The notes below the pieces were generated by a model. That model had not been told where the DNA came from. It ran no database searches and saw only the letters and a list, made by a program, of their open reading frames with translations. A stretch of 64,000 nucleotides of DNA from Neptunitalea chrysea (GTDB lineage: Bacteria; Bacteroidota; Bacteroidia; Flavobacteriales; Flavobacteriaceae), in assembly GCF_027924145.1 (NCBI RefSeq), contig NZ_BRVP01000004.1, positions 124,001 to 188,000 on the forward strand. The letters are read 5' to 3'. The position numbers were made by a program, and so were the translations under genes. This document shows positions 1-6,647 of this stretch, in pieces. Positions within the stretch are counted from its first letter, which is position 1; the number at the start of each line of letters is the position of its first letter.

Positions 1-369
1 ATAGATGTTTTCATTCGTCCGCATATCAATGTAGACGGTCATAAAAACCCTGAATACTTGATCAATAATAAACTAAGTGATCTTAAGTGGAAGTTTAAAA
101 CTGACAATTACAAAGGCATATCAAACGCTTTTAACGCTGCCAAAAAACAAGATCTGGAAAGCATTGTTTTCGATTTTTCGTATGCTTTTAAAAATCTAGA
201 TATTGAAAAAGTTAAAGACGCTGTGGCAATGAAGGTTAACGCTAATAGCGGTAAACGTTACGAAGGTTTGTATTTTATCTACGGATCTAAAGCGGTGTAT
301 GTAACCAGGGAAGAAATTTTAAATAATCAGTTATTAGAAAAACTTAAAACGATAAAAGCCGACTCATAA
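1..369 (+). CDS. Phage head morphogenesis protein, C-terminal part with nuclease-toxin-like domain (5' truncated)
   Basis: The frame is open from base 1, so the gene starts left of the window; the TTG at 58 is not a likely real start. The visible 122 residues include DGHKNPEYLINN, a WKFKT element, a helix ending NAFNAAKKQD and a strand IVFDF. This order (polar DGH-x-PE, W-x-(F/I)-K, alpha helix with K-x-A-x-K-Q, then I-V-x-D) is like CdiA-C/BECR-type tRNase or RNase domains found at the C termini of phage minor head proteins. In Mu-like phages the gene before the gpG-like gene is usually the gpF-type head protein, so a head protein with an effector tail is the best reading. The domain match is by pattern only. 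The stop codon lies inside a terminator hairpin. Confidence 0.5.
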   Translation: MDVFIRPHINVDGHKNPEYLINNKLSDLKWKFKTDNYKGISNAFNAAKKQDLESIVFDFSYAFKNLDIEKVKDAVAMKVNANSGKRYEGLYFIYGSKAVYVTREEILNNQLLEKLKTIKADS

Positions 370-382
370 AGAATCGGCTTTT
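354..382 (+). terminator. Intrinsic terminator after truncated head gene
   Basis: A 9-bp perfect stem, AAAAGCCGA with TCGGCTTTT, encloses an 11-nt loop and ends in a T run. It overlaps the last codons and stop of the upstream gene. Because the gpG-like gene follows about 50 bases later, it may only partly stop transcription. Confidence 0.65.
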
Positions 383-434
383 ACGACGAAGCTTGAGATT
401 ACTCCCGCGCTTCACTGCAAATATACAAATAATT

Positions 435-923
435 ATGAGCAAACTACAAATACCTGATTTTTTAGGCATTGCAACACAATTAAAAAAAGATACACGGCTA
501 TATGCACGGAGGTATTGTTTGCAATGGTTTGATGATAGTTTCAAAAATCAAGGGTTTACAGATGCAGCTTTTGAAGCATGGCCAAAACGAGATCCTGATA
601 AAGATCCGGGTAGAGCTATTTTAACAGACACCACTTTTCTCCGGAGAAGTTTGGCCGTACTTAATGAAGATGCTACCAGTATGCAATTTGGTACACACGT
701 ACCTTATGCAGCGGTTCATAACGATGGCTTACGCGTTAGAACTGTGCAAAACGTTAGAGGTTTTCACCGCAATAGAAAAGGCAAAAGAGAACAGGTAAAA
801 CCACACACCAGGAGACGAGATACTAAGTACAAGCAACGCAAATTTATTGGCGAAAGTAAACAGATGATGGATAACCTGGACCAATGGCTTTTAAACGAGA
901 TTGAAAAACGCTTTAAACAGTAA
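435..923 (+). CDS. Phage virion morphogenesis protein (Mu gpG-like)
   Basis: The 162-residue product resembles the phage virion morphogenesis / tail completion family that includes Mu gpG, a protein acting in head-tail joining. Seen: the LRRSL element followed by FGTHVPYAAVHNDG, the family's G-x-x-V-P-Y-A-x-x-H-x-x-G signature, and then a very basic stretch rich in R and K. The longer open frame begins at 393, but the ATG at 435 (protein starting MSKLQIPDF) is preferred because the extra 14 residues look like translated leader and the upstream terminator ends at 382. It sits directly after the head protein gene and 6 bases before the next virion gene, the expected order for a phage head-tail cluster. 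Confidence 0.7.
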   Translation: MSKLQIPDFLGIATQLKKDTRLYARRYCLQWFDDSFKNQGFTDAAFEAWPKRDPDKDPGRAILTDTTFLRRSLAVLNEDATSMQFGTHVPYAAVHNDGLRVRTVQNVRGFHRNRKGKREQVKPHTRRRDTKYKQRKFIGESKQMMDNLDQWLLNEIEKRFKQ

Positions 924-929
924 TTAATT

Positions 930-1445
930 ATGAATTTTAGCAACCTTTATAAAGAACTATCTACCATGATCACCGATACCATTGACGGTATTCGTTGGGT
1001 AGACTTGTGGAACTCTCAAGTGTATAATTTAGACACCGAAGCTCCTTTTCCTGCACCTGCAGTATTCATGGCTTTTAGAAGTAACACGATGCAAGACATG
1101 AGTGCCAAAGTGCAAAGCGTACAACTGCAGGTTGATTTCTTTCTGTTTTATGAGACATTCCTGGATACTTTCAACGGAGCCTACAACCAAGATGAAGCGC
1201 TCAGTTATTTGGAGCATTTAGACAGCTTAAACGCTTTATTTCATGGAAGCCATGGAGAACACTACAGCAACATGAAACGTATTAACTTTAGTCCGGTTGA
1301 TACCGGTGGCGCTGGTAATTTATACAGCGTAACCTATACGTGTGATTTTGTTGATAGAACCGCTCAAAAGCAATGGGATGAAGGAAGCTTTGCAGATCTT
1401 ACAATTGATCCTGCTGCAGAAGGTAATAAGTTTATTGTTGATTAA
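930..1445 (+). CDS. Phage structural protein, possible tail terminator/neck protein
   Basis: I do not firmly recognise this 171-residue protein. It is acidic, rich in aromatic residues, lacks membrane segments, and starts 6 bases after the gpG-like gene, so it is almost certainly part of the same virion operon. Its size, the absence of Cys-rich or enzymatic motifs, and its place after a tail-completion gene suggest a tail terminator or neck protein, as found after gpG-like genes in other phages; that is inference from position. Its last four bases overlap the 3' end of the reverse-strand gene at 1442, which makes this the meeting point of the virion and early gene blocks. Confidence 0.45.
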   Translation: MNFSNLYKELSTMITDTIDGIRWVDLWNSQVYNLDTEAPFPAPAVFMAFRSNTMQDMSAKVQSVQLQVDFFLFYETFLDTFNGAYNQDEALSYLEHLDSLNALFHGSHGEHYSNMKRINFSPVDTGGAGNLYSVTYTCDFVDRTAQKQWDEGSFADLTIDPAAEGNKFIVD

Positions 1446-1660
1446 AACTCCACTTTTAGCTGTGAAATCGTGGGTAGTGGTTTTCTATTGAATACAATGT
1501 TTTCAATTGTTTTGGGCGATTTGTAGAACTTTTTCGCAATCGCATTCAGAATGTAGGCAGTAGTGAACTTTTGCACTCCATACTCTTGTATGTTGCTCAT
1601 ACGGTCAAACTCACTCTTGATATCCTTGTGCAAACGTATTGTTGTCTCCCTCACTGCCAT
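1442..1660 (-). CDS. Small putative DNA-binding protein
   Basis: The 72-residue product starts MAVRETTIRLHKDIKSEF when the ATG at 1660 is used; the longer frame back to 1702 adds only a hydrophobic stretch read from the leader and is less likely. The pattern R-E-T-T-I-R-L at the N terminus followed by two predicted helices resembles ribbon-helix-helix or other small phage regulators, but the match is weak. It is the last gene of the leftward early block and lies after a terminator hairpin, so it may have its own promoter or depend on read-through. It overlaps the convergent virion gene by four bases. Confidence 0.4.
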   Translation of the reverse strand: MAVRETTIRLHKDIKSEFDRMSNIQEYGVQKFTTAYILNAIAKKFYKSPKTIENIVFNRKPLPTISQLKVEF

Positions 1661-1690
1661 TATGACAAAGATATATGAAAAAGGGAATAA

Positions 1691-1721
1691 AAAAAAAGCC
1701 ACTGTAGTAGTGGCTTTTTTT
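1691..1721. terminator. Bidirectional terminator hairpin
   Basis: Stem AGCCACT with AGTGGCT around a 5-nt loop is flanked by A7 on the left and T6 on the right, so it can end transcripts in both directions. On the reverse strand it ends the cluster of small genes coming from 2437; on the forward strand it would stop virion transcripts running past 1445. Confidence 0.7.
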
Positions 1722-1741
1722 ATGTATATATTTAGAAGGCT

Positions 1742-2437
1742 TTATGGTATTGTTGGTCCTCCAATTTTATTCCATGTGTTTTGTAAGGCTTCTGCAAAAA
1801 TTATACTTTCCTCAATAGCCTTTTTATCTCTTGATGAAAGTGTGAAATCTTCAATATTTTGCTCTCCCTGAAATCTTACTTTTACAGGCTCTTTACCTGT
1901 ATAGTGTGCTATTGCTTTTGCTACATCTGGCGAATTATTGGTGTATTGATTCACCTCCCAAACATCGCCTCCGCTTAAATCTGTTTTATGTCTTTTATCA
2001 AAGGTGTTTATATTTTCAGATGTAATCACATCATTTCCGAGCTTTACTTTTATATTTTGATGGAATACCCAATCACTACCATGATAATTACTCTGTAAGT
2101 AGTAGCTTCCATCTTTTCTAATATATACTACCAATGCATTCCTGTTTGGCCAATACTTTCCAAATCGTTTGTGGTTAATCCACACTTGATCATTAAATTC
2201 ATCCTCTTCAAATAAAAAGTCTTTTTTTAATGAATCTACTATGCGAACATTTTTTTCAAAAATAGCTGCGTCTATTTTTTTTTGTTCTGCAAGTTTTTCA
2301 GCTTGTTCAATTGAGTCTTGAACTTTTTGCTTTTTAATATTAGCCTCATATTCCGTTTCGGGAGCTAAAAGACCAAACAAAACGAGGAAAATAAAAAGCC
2401 CCACAAATGATAAAATAATAATTTTTACTGCTTTCAT
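1742..2437 (-). CDS. Membrane-anchored hypothetical protein (possible phage moron)
   Basis: The product has 231 residues. One hydrophobic segment spans about residues 5-24 (KIIILSFVGLFIFLVLFGLL), followed by a charged helix rich in E, K and Q (about 30-70) that could form a coiled coil, then a soluble domain with aromatic residues (HKRFGKYWPNRNALVVYI). This predicts one inner-membrane anchor. I do not recognise the family. The gene is separated from its downstream neighbour by a terminator and lies at the edge between virion and early genes, where phages often carry extra lysogeny-expressed genes. A role in changing the host is therefore possible, but nothing in the sequence shows it directly. 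Confidence 0.6.
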   Translation of the reverse strand: MKAVKIIILSFVGLFIFLVLFGLLAPETEYEANIKKQKVQDSIEQAEKLAEQKKIDAAIFEKNVRIVDSLKKDFLFEEDEFNDQVWINHKRFGKYWPNRNALVVYIRKDGSYYLQSNYHGSDWVFHQNIKVKLGNDVITSENINTFDKRHKTDLSGGDVWEVNQYTNNSPDVAKAIAHYTGKEPVKVRFQGEQNIEDFTLSSRDKKAIEESIIFAEALQNTWNKIGGPTIP

Positions 2438-2453
2438 AGTTTTTATTTAAAAG

Positions 2454-2678
2454 TTAATTATTTATTTCTTTAAGCCATACAATAGCATAATAACCATTGT
2501 GTGTTTGGGCTTGTGGTTGTTGAGCATAGTAACTTATATCTTCAACAACAAAACCATTCTCTGTAGTATTTAAATACCACTTACAAGTTTTCTGGGGGAT
2601 TTCGGAACTATTGTCTATCTTTTCTTCAAAGATAACATTTCCATTTATAATATTTTTATACTGAACAAAGTAACTCAT
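2454..2678 (-). CDS. Hypothetical protein, 74 aa
   Basis: Small soluble protein with no recognised family. It has aromatic-rich beta-like stretches (MSYFVQYKNIINGNVIFEEK) and ends AIVWLKEINN. It starts 17 bases after the gene at 2696 and ends 16 bases before the 231-residue membrane protein, so it is probably cotranscribed with both. No membrane segment or metal motif is seen. It may form a pair with the membrane protein, but that is only suggested by adjacency. Confidence 0.5.
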   Translation of the reverse strand: MSYFVQYKNIINGNVIFEEKIDNSSEIPQKTCKWYLNTTENGFVVEDISYYAQQPQAQTHNGYYAIVWLKEINN

Positions 2679-2695
2679 GTTTCAAATATATGGTA

Positions 2696-3073
2696 TTATT
2701 CACTTATACTTTTACGGTAATCCGCAAGTGATATTTCTTTGTAGATTGTTTTTATTGAAGCATACGTATTCTCAGGAGCTGCTATTATCACTTTATCCTC
2801 ATATCCTGTTTCTATTTTAATGCCTTCAAACATCAACGTAGGGTCATATGGTGACTCTAATGCTAAAGCATGGTATCTGACTTTTTCAAGTATTTCATAA
2901 AAGTAGTATGGGATGAATATCTTTAACTTTGTAGATGCTTCTAATCCCAACTCATATTTTAATTCATAAATGGATCTTGAAATTTTTCTAAAAAGTTTAT
3001 CCTGGATGACTTCATAAGAAAACAAATATTCCTCACCATAAATAGCTACCGATATTCTTGGGTTTGTATTCAT
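2696..3073 (-). CDS. Hypothetical protein, 125 aa
   Basis: The family is not recognised. The protein begins MNTNPRISVAIYGEEYLF and has a mid-region with many Tyr and Leu residues (RSIYELKYELGLEA, YYFYEILEKVRYHALAL), suggesting a compact alpha/beta fold. Its start codon overlaps the stop of the gene at 3070 by four bases (ATGA arrangement), so the two are probably translationally coupled. It belongs to the run of unknown accessory genes at the far end of the phage early operon. Confidence 0.55.
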   Translation of the reverse strand: MNTNPRISVAIYGEEYLFSYEVIQDKLFRKISRSIYELKYELGLEASTKLKIFIPYYFYEILEKVRYHALALESPYDPTLMFEGIKIETGYEDKVIIAAPENTYASIKTIYKEISLADYRKSISE

Positions 3074-3417
3074 AAATCAAATTTAAATTCGTTAGGGTTA
3101 AATTGAACTGTGTAGTTGTTGCCAATCATTTTTTTGCTGATCATTCCGAGTTGCACATTATCATAACATAAAATATATTGTGCATAACCTGCTGATTGAT
3201 GAAAAACGCGTGTTATTTTGGGAGTATCATTTGCTTTGCTGAATGGCCTTTTTGTGTAGTTGGCAATGACTTCTTTAATCACTTCCTCTTCGGTTTTAAT
3301 CATGGCGGTGTCTATACCACTATCTAAATCATAAAAATCCGGTAGGTTTTTTAGGGAACCATCCAGTATCATTTTAAGAGCTTCTGAAGCTCTACTTAAA
3401 AAAATGGCTTTTTCCAT
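3070..3417 (-). CDS. Hypothetical protein, 115 aa
   Basis: The family is not recognised. It has an amphipathic N-terminal helix (EKAIFLSRASEALKMIL) and a C-terminal part likely to be beta-rich (YAQYILCYDNVQLGMI). It is coupled by a 4-base stop/start overlap to the gene ending at 2696 and lies 2 bases from the gene at 3420, so it is part of a tight leftward operon. No enzymatic motif is visible. Confidence 0.55.
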   Translation of the reverse strand: MEKAIFLSRASEALKMILDGSLKNLPDFYDLDSGIDTAMIKTEEEVIKEVIANYTKRPFSKANDTPKITRVFHQSAGYAQYILCYDNVQLGMISKKMIGNNYTVQFNPNEFKFDL

Positions 3418-3419
3418 AC

Positions 3420-3647
3420 TTATTCAGTTGGCGGATTAAGCACAAACCTTGCTTTGGCTCTGCACCAGGTTTCGCATTGGTTTACATCATGGCAGGTGCA
3501 TTTTGGTAGTTGATGTTGTATAAGCGCCTCGGCTTGGCACTCTTCCCAAAACTCCATGATCTTCTCTGTAGTGAAACCGAGCTCCAGTAGAACCCGGTTT
3601 ATTTTGACAACTTCTTTACGAAGTTTATTGAGCTTTTTGTTGTTCAT
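3420..3647 (-). CDS. Small Cys-rich hypothetical protein
   Basis: The 75-residue product has a helical N-terminal half and a C-terminal cluster C-x-C-x6-C-x3-C (CTCHDVNQCETWC) with a His, which could bind zinc or form disulfides. The family is unknown. Its start overlaps the end of the gene at 3625 by 23 bases, supporting coupled translation in the phage operon. A small zinc-binding DNA or RNA interacting protein is one option, but only the Cys pattern supports this. Confidence 0.5.
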   Translation of the reverse strand: MNNKKLNKLRKEVVKINRVLLELGFTTEKIMEFWEECQAEALIQHQLPKCTCHDVNQCETWCRAKARFVLNPPTE

Positions 3648-4149
3648 TTTCTTGTAGCTTTTGTTCTAATTCTTCTCTCTTAATAAGAAGCTCCTGAAGT
3701 TCTATTTTATTCTTGGTGAGCTTACTTTTTCCAAATAGGTAGGTTTCATCTGTATAATCAGGTATTAATAGTTCCTTTTGTTTCAATTCATAGCATGTAA
3801 GCGCCTTAGTTACTTTGGTTATAACGCCTTTCTTTGCACTGATTCTATTTTTCAAGTGCTGAATATCCTCTTGAAGTATTTTAAGGTTATCTTTTTCTTC
3901 TTTCCTGATTTTGACAAACCTCACCAAGTTTTTAGGATATTTTATTTGTAATAAACAGGCTCTATACCTAAAGTACCATTCCCATTTCATAAACTGGTCT
4001 AGCTTATAACCTTCCCATTTATACTCTTCAATAATATTCCCATTGTGGTATTTACCATCCCAAACGGCAATATGAGCAGAAAACACAAGTCTATCTACTC
4101 CCGGATGGGGCGTTAACTCTTCAGGTATTGGGCGTTGATCTGTAAACAT
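3625..4149 (-). CDS. Hypothetical protein with coiled-coil C-terminal half
   Basis: 174 residues. The N-terminal half has many Trp and Tyr residues (VWDGKYHNG, YKWEGYKLD, MKWEWYFRYRACLL), while about residues 80-174 are rich in K, E, L and Q with heptad-like spacing, so a coiled coil is likely. No known family was recognised. It overlaps the next gene by 23 bases and follows the gene at 4152 after 2 bases, so it is part of the same transcript. Confidence 0.55.
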   Translation of the reverse strand: MFTDQRPIPEELTPHPGVDRLVFSAHIAVWDGKYHNGNIIEEYKWEGYKLDQFMKWEWYFRYRACLLQIKYPKNLVRFVKIRKEEKDNLKILQEDIQHLKNRISAKKGVITKVTKALTCYELKQKELLIPDYTDETYLFGKSKLTKNKIELQELLIKREELEQKLQENEQQKAQ

Positions 4150-4151
4150 GG

Positions 4152-4529
4152 TTAAAACATACTTGTTTGTGTTCCTTCTGGGGTTGGGTAAAAAATAGTA
4201 TCGGTTCCTAGAGTTACATAGTGTTCGGTACCGTAAGTAAATAATTGTGCTGCGTAACCACGATCTCGTAAACCTTCGTTTACTTCTATATTGCTTTGAT
4301 TGTAGTTTAAAGGTTTTAGAGTTCCTTTATATTGTTTTAGTGGCACTACTTTACACGCCGTTGCCCATAAATATCCAGATACTCCTGAAGATGCATAACC
4401 TGTAATAACATACAAAGCATTAGCATAGGTAAACAGCTTCTTTGCTTTATTATTAGAAAGTTCTTCCACACTGCTATGTCTACAAAAATTTTCTAATACT
4501 GGGTAGGGTATATAATGTTTGTTACTCAT
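4152..4529 (-). CDS. Hypothetical protein, 125 aa
   Basis: The family is not recognised. The sequence has a helical start (YPVLENFCRHSSVEEL) followed by glycine- and tyrosine-rich stretches (ALYVITGYASSGVSGYLW) and a repeat-like second half (AAQLFTYGTEHYVTLG), suggesting a small two-lobed beta fold. It follows the MazG-like gene by 21 bases and is 2 bases from the next gene. It is probably a phage accessory protein. Confidence 0.55.
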   Translation of the reverse strand: MSNKHYIPYPVLENFCRHSSVEELSNNKAKKLFTYANALYVITGYASSGVSGYLWATACKVVPLKQYKGTLKPLNYNQSNIEVNEGLRDRGYAAQLFTYGTEHYVTLGTDTIFYPTPEGTQTSMF

Positions 4530-4550
4530 ACTTAAAATCTGTCCATTGAA

Positions 4551-4946
4551 TTAATATTTTTTGCCATGCTTGTAAGGTCTAAGACTATTGTATCTCATTT
4601 TCGCTTTTATGTGTTGTTCTAAATCCACGCCTTTAAATGCTGCTAAATCCATAACACGTATCATGATATCAGCAAGTTCATCCTCAAAAGTATCTTTACA
4701 TGACATCTTAAATATTACAATAAACTGGTCATCATCTTCAATATTTAAATCTTCCTTCAATGTTCTCCCGTCAATAGTCCAGTTTTCATTGTGTAAATCA
4801 CAATATTTTTGGTTTCTATCGGCTTCTAAAGCTTCGCTTACTTCACTATGTATAAGGCAAAGCATTTCACCAACATTTTTCTTATCCTCATAAAAGCCTT
4901 TTGCTTTATTATTACTGTGTATCTCTTTTGAAAGTTCGTTAATCAT
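4551..4946 (-). CDS. MazG-like nucleotide pyrophosphohydrolase
   Basis: The 131-residue protein matches the all-alpha MazG-like NTP pyrophosphohydrolase pattern. Seen are the two metal-binding motifs, LIHSEVSEALEADR (Glu35, Glu38) and DTFEDELADIMIRVMD (Glu90, Asp93), in the E-x2-E...E-x2-D order. Such enzymes hydrolyse (d)NTPs and in phages have been linked to control of nucleotide pools and of ppGpp. The insertion between the motifs is longer than in the shortest family members. It is the first gene after a terminator and a 290-base gap, so it may head a second (middle) leftward transcript of the prophage. Confidence 0.75.
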   Translation of the reverse strand: MINELSKEIHSNNKAKGFYEDKKNVGEMLCLIHSEVSEALEADRNQKYCDLHNENWTIDGRTLKEDLNIEDDDQFIVIFKMSCKDTFEDELADIMIRVMDLAAFKGVDLEQHIKAKMRYNSLRPYKHGKKY

Positions 4947-5124
4947 AATTTTTACTATTTTTAAGTGTGATTTTTGAATGGCTTAAATATCAGTTGTTTG
5001 GCTTTCTGCGGTGTATTTATGAAATAGTTCGCGGGTTTGTGATCTGCGTACTTATTATGACCGCTGTTTTATTGGCTTTTTGGTTTATTATCATCTGGCC
5101 ATATCATTATTTGTGATATCTGGT

Positions 5125-5150
5125 AAAAAGCCGATATTATGAATTATCGG
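5125..5150 (-). terminator. Terminator-like hairpin inside the early region
   Basis: Read leftward, the stem CCGATA/TATCGG with an 8-nt loop is followed by CTTTTT. It lies 87 bases after the stop of the replication-like gene (5237) and probably ends or weakens the early transcript. The gap 4947-5236 otherwise holds no open frame of useful length. Confidence 0.55.
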
Positions 5151-5166
5151 ATATTTAGTAGATATA

Positions 5167-5225
5167 AACCCTGTGCCGGGGAAAAAAGCATTTCGACTTT
5201 TGTTTGGGTTTGGTGACACAGGGTT
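5167..5225. repeat. Inverted repeat in intergenic region
   Basis: AACCCTGTG at 5167-5175 is the exact complement of CACAGGGTT at 5217-5225, with a 41-base spacer. It lies between the end of the early gene at 5237 and the terminator at 5125. It could be part of an RNA fold or an activator site for the downstream transcript; the sequence does not decide. Confidence 0.4.
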
Positions 5226-5236
5226 ATGGTTGGGGT

Positions 5237-5686
5237 TTAATATTCGTCGTTATATCTTTTCTGGTTTAACCAGGTTACTAAGTGTGCTTTGGCTTCTCTG
5301 CTGCGTTGCAAGTAGGCATCGTAATGAGGCAATTGCATAAAGCATTTAATCTTGTTTTCCTCACTCAGCTTGTTCCATGCTTTCTGGCTGTGTTCTTTTT
5401 TCACTTTCTTGTCGTATAAGTTCCAAAAGGCATCAAAAGAAATATCTGCAGGGGAACGATCTACCTTGAATACTTTTTTGTAATTGGGAAGCTTCATCCA
5501 TTTTTCACGCATCAAAGATTCCTTAGCGGGGAAATTCTCGCTGTAAAGCCAAAACATCTGCTTATCGCTCATTTCCCCCTCTTCAATTTGAAACGCTCTA
5601 AGAATGCCGTTTAAATCATATTTAAACAAGAATACAAGACCGTTTGCTAGTCCGGTTGCGCGATATGTTGTTAGGGGTTGTTTCAT
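5237..5686 (-). CDS. Phage replication-protein-like C-terminal domain protein
   Basis: 149 residues. The C-terminal part (FDAFWNLYDKKVKKEHSQ, then AWNKL, a LPHYDAYL element and LVTWLNQKRYNDE) fits a motif common at the end of phage replication initiators and replisome organisers (F-W-x-x-Y-x-K-K-x-x-K ... A-W-x-x-L ... P-x-x-W-L-x-x-x-R-x-x-D). The N-terminal part lacks a clear winged helix. In a transposable phage it may help recruit the host replication machinery after transposition, but this is inference. It overlaps the gene at 5683 by four bases (ATGA), so the two are coupled. Confidence 0.55.
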   Translation of the reverse strand: MKQPLTTYRATGLANGLVFLFKYDLNGILRAFQIEEGEMSDKQMFWLYSENFPAKESLMREKWMKLPNYKKVFKVDRSPADISFDAFWNLYDKKVKKEHSQKAWNKLSEENKIKCFMQLPHYDAYLQRSREAKAHLVTWLNQKRYNDEY

Positions 5687-5994
5687 GTTAAATACTTTAG
5701 AGTGTCAAGCATGATAGCAACTAACACTCTCGAATTTTTTGAAGTGTGTTTGACAGTCACTATTTGATCATCCTTTATTAAAATTTGCATTTCCAGATAG
5801 GTGTCGTTCACAAAGTTCACCTGTATTGTCCAAAGCTTTTTAAGTTTAACCTTGATCGAGTTATCTTCATTTTTTACGATGGTTCGTCCCCACGTGAGTA
5901 AACATACCTTGTTTAATTTATTCATCACATCAATCCACTCAGCTCCAAGCTCAGGATTGATTCCTTCATCTTTCCAATCGTTTGCTGTCATCAT
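5683..5994 (-). CDS. Hypothetical protein, 103 aa
   Basis: The family is not recognised. The protein starts MMTANDWKDEGINPELGAEW and has a beta-rich middle (KLKKLWTIQVNFVNDTYLEMQILI). Both ends overlap neighbours by four bases, so it is embedded in a coupled operon between the gene at 5991 and the replication-like gene. No motif supports a specific role. Confidence 0.55.
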   Translation of the reverse strand: MMTANDWKDEGINPELGAEWIDVMNKLNKVCLLTWGRTIVKNEDNSIKVKLKKLWTIQVNFVNDTYLEMQILIKDDQIVTVKHTSKNSRVLVAIMLDTLKYLT

Positions 5995-6326
5995 AATTTT
6001 TGATTGATTTCATTAATCGTTTTTTGAATCAGTGTCTTTTGGTAGGTCGTATCAGCGGTTCCTATAAGGTCTATAAGAATAGCATGCAGCGACCAAGCTT
6101 CATAATACTTGAATGAGATCTTAATTTTCTTATCGGCTTCAAACAAGTTGTGTTTCTTGAGCTGCGATTTCACTTTCTTTTCAAATGTCTCTGCTAGTTG
6201 AAATCCGATCGACTTATGCACTTTTTGCAACACCTCAATATTTCCAATGCTAAAGCAATACACGTTTTGCAGTACATGGCTAATGGCTATCAAAGTATCT
6301 GGTGATAGTTTCAGTTCTACTTTCAT
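5991..6326 (-). CDS. Hypothetical protein, 111 aa
   Basis: Mostly helical by appearance, with many K, L, I and E residues (ALSHVLQNVY-like N-terminal helix, then FEKKVKSQLKKHNLFEADKK). The family is unknown. It lies 3 bases after the 59-residue gene at 6330 and overlaps the next gene by four bases. It is a phage early-operon member without a recognisable function. Confidence 0.55.
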   Translation of the reverse strand: MKVELKLSPDTLIAISHVLQNVYCFSIGNIEVLQKVHKSIGFQLAETFEKKVKSQLKKHNLFEADKKIKISFKYYEAWSLHAILIDLIGTADTTYQKTLIQKTINEINQKL

Positions 6327-6329
6327 ATA

Positions 6330-6509
6330 TTAAAGTTTTAACCATCTTTTGGCTAGGCTTCTATACTCAGATGCATATTGCCTTACATTACCTTTAAAAT
6401 CAATTTGCAAACATTGCCATTTACCTCCTGGTTGTTGTGCTATAAAACGACCAGCTTTAGGGTTTTCAATAAGCGCATTCATTTCTTCTATGGTGATTTC
6501 GTTTATCAT
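6330..6509 (-). CDS. Small hypothetical protein, 59 aa
   Basis: The frame runs from the ATG at 6509 to the TAA at 6330 and encodes a protein starting MINEITIEEMNALIENPKAG and ending RSLAKRWLKL. It fills exactly the space between the genes at 5991 and 6510, is 0 bases from its upstream neighbour's stop and 3 bases from the next start, and has normal codon use for the region. The family is unknown; a short helical hairpin with a beta strand (KWQCLQIDF) is likely. Confidence 0.6.
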   Translation of the reverse strand: MINEITIEEMNALIENPKAGRFIAQQPGGKWQCLQIDFKGNVRQYASEYRSLAKRWLKL

Positions 6510-6647
6510 TTAACAATCTGTTTTAGGTTCGGTTAAAAATTGATTACACACCAGGCATTTTACTCTGGTGGTCTCGCAAGTGGCCATGTGTTCTACAACT
6601 ACAATGGTTTGCTGATCTTCTGGATGGCTGCATTTTTCTACTTCCAT
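6510..6647 (-). CDS. Small Cys-containing hypothetical protein, 45 aa
   Basis: The frame from ATG 6647 to TAA 6510 encodes MEVEKCSHPEDQ... with CSH near the start, a C at residue 24, a CLVC knuckle at 31-34 and a final Cys. The C-x-H and C-x2-C pattern suggests a tiny zinc ribbon. It overlaps the end of the GemA-like gene by 10 bases, as is common in tight phage operons. It is too short to assign further. Confidence 0.5.
   Translation of the reverse strand: MEVEKCSHPEDQQTIVVVEHMATCETTRVKCLVCNQFLTEPKTDC

Noticed and set aside
418-450. A TATATTTG box with a TTTG about 21 bases upstream on the reverse strand, at the start of the gpG-like gene
   Set aside because: It would drive antisense RNA towards the left edge with no gene to serve; likely chance in AT-rich DNA.
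5801-6007. Short forward frame inside the early operon
   Set aside because: It overlaps two coupled reverse genes entirely and shows no conserved pattern.
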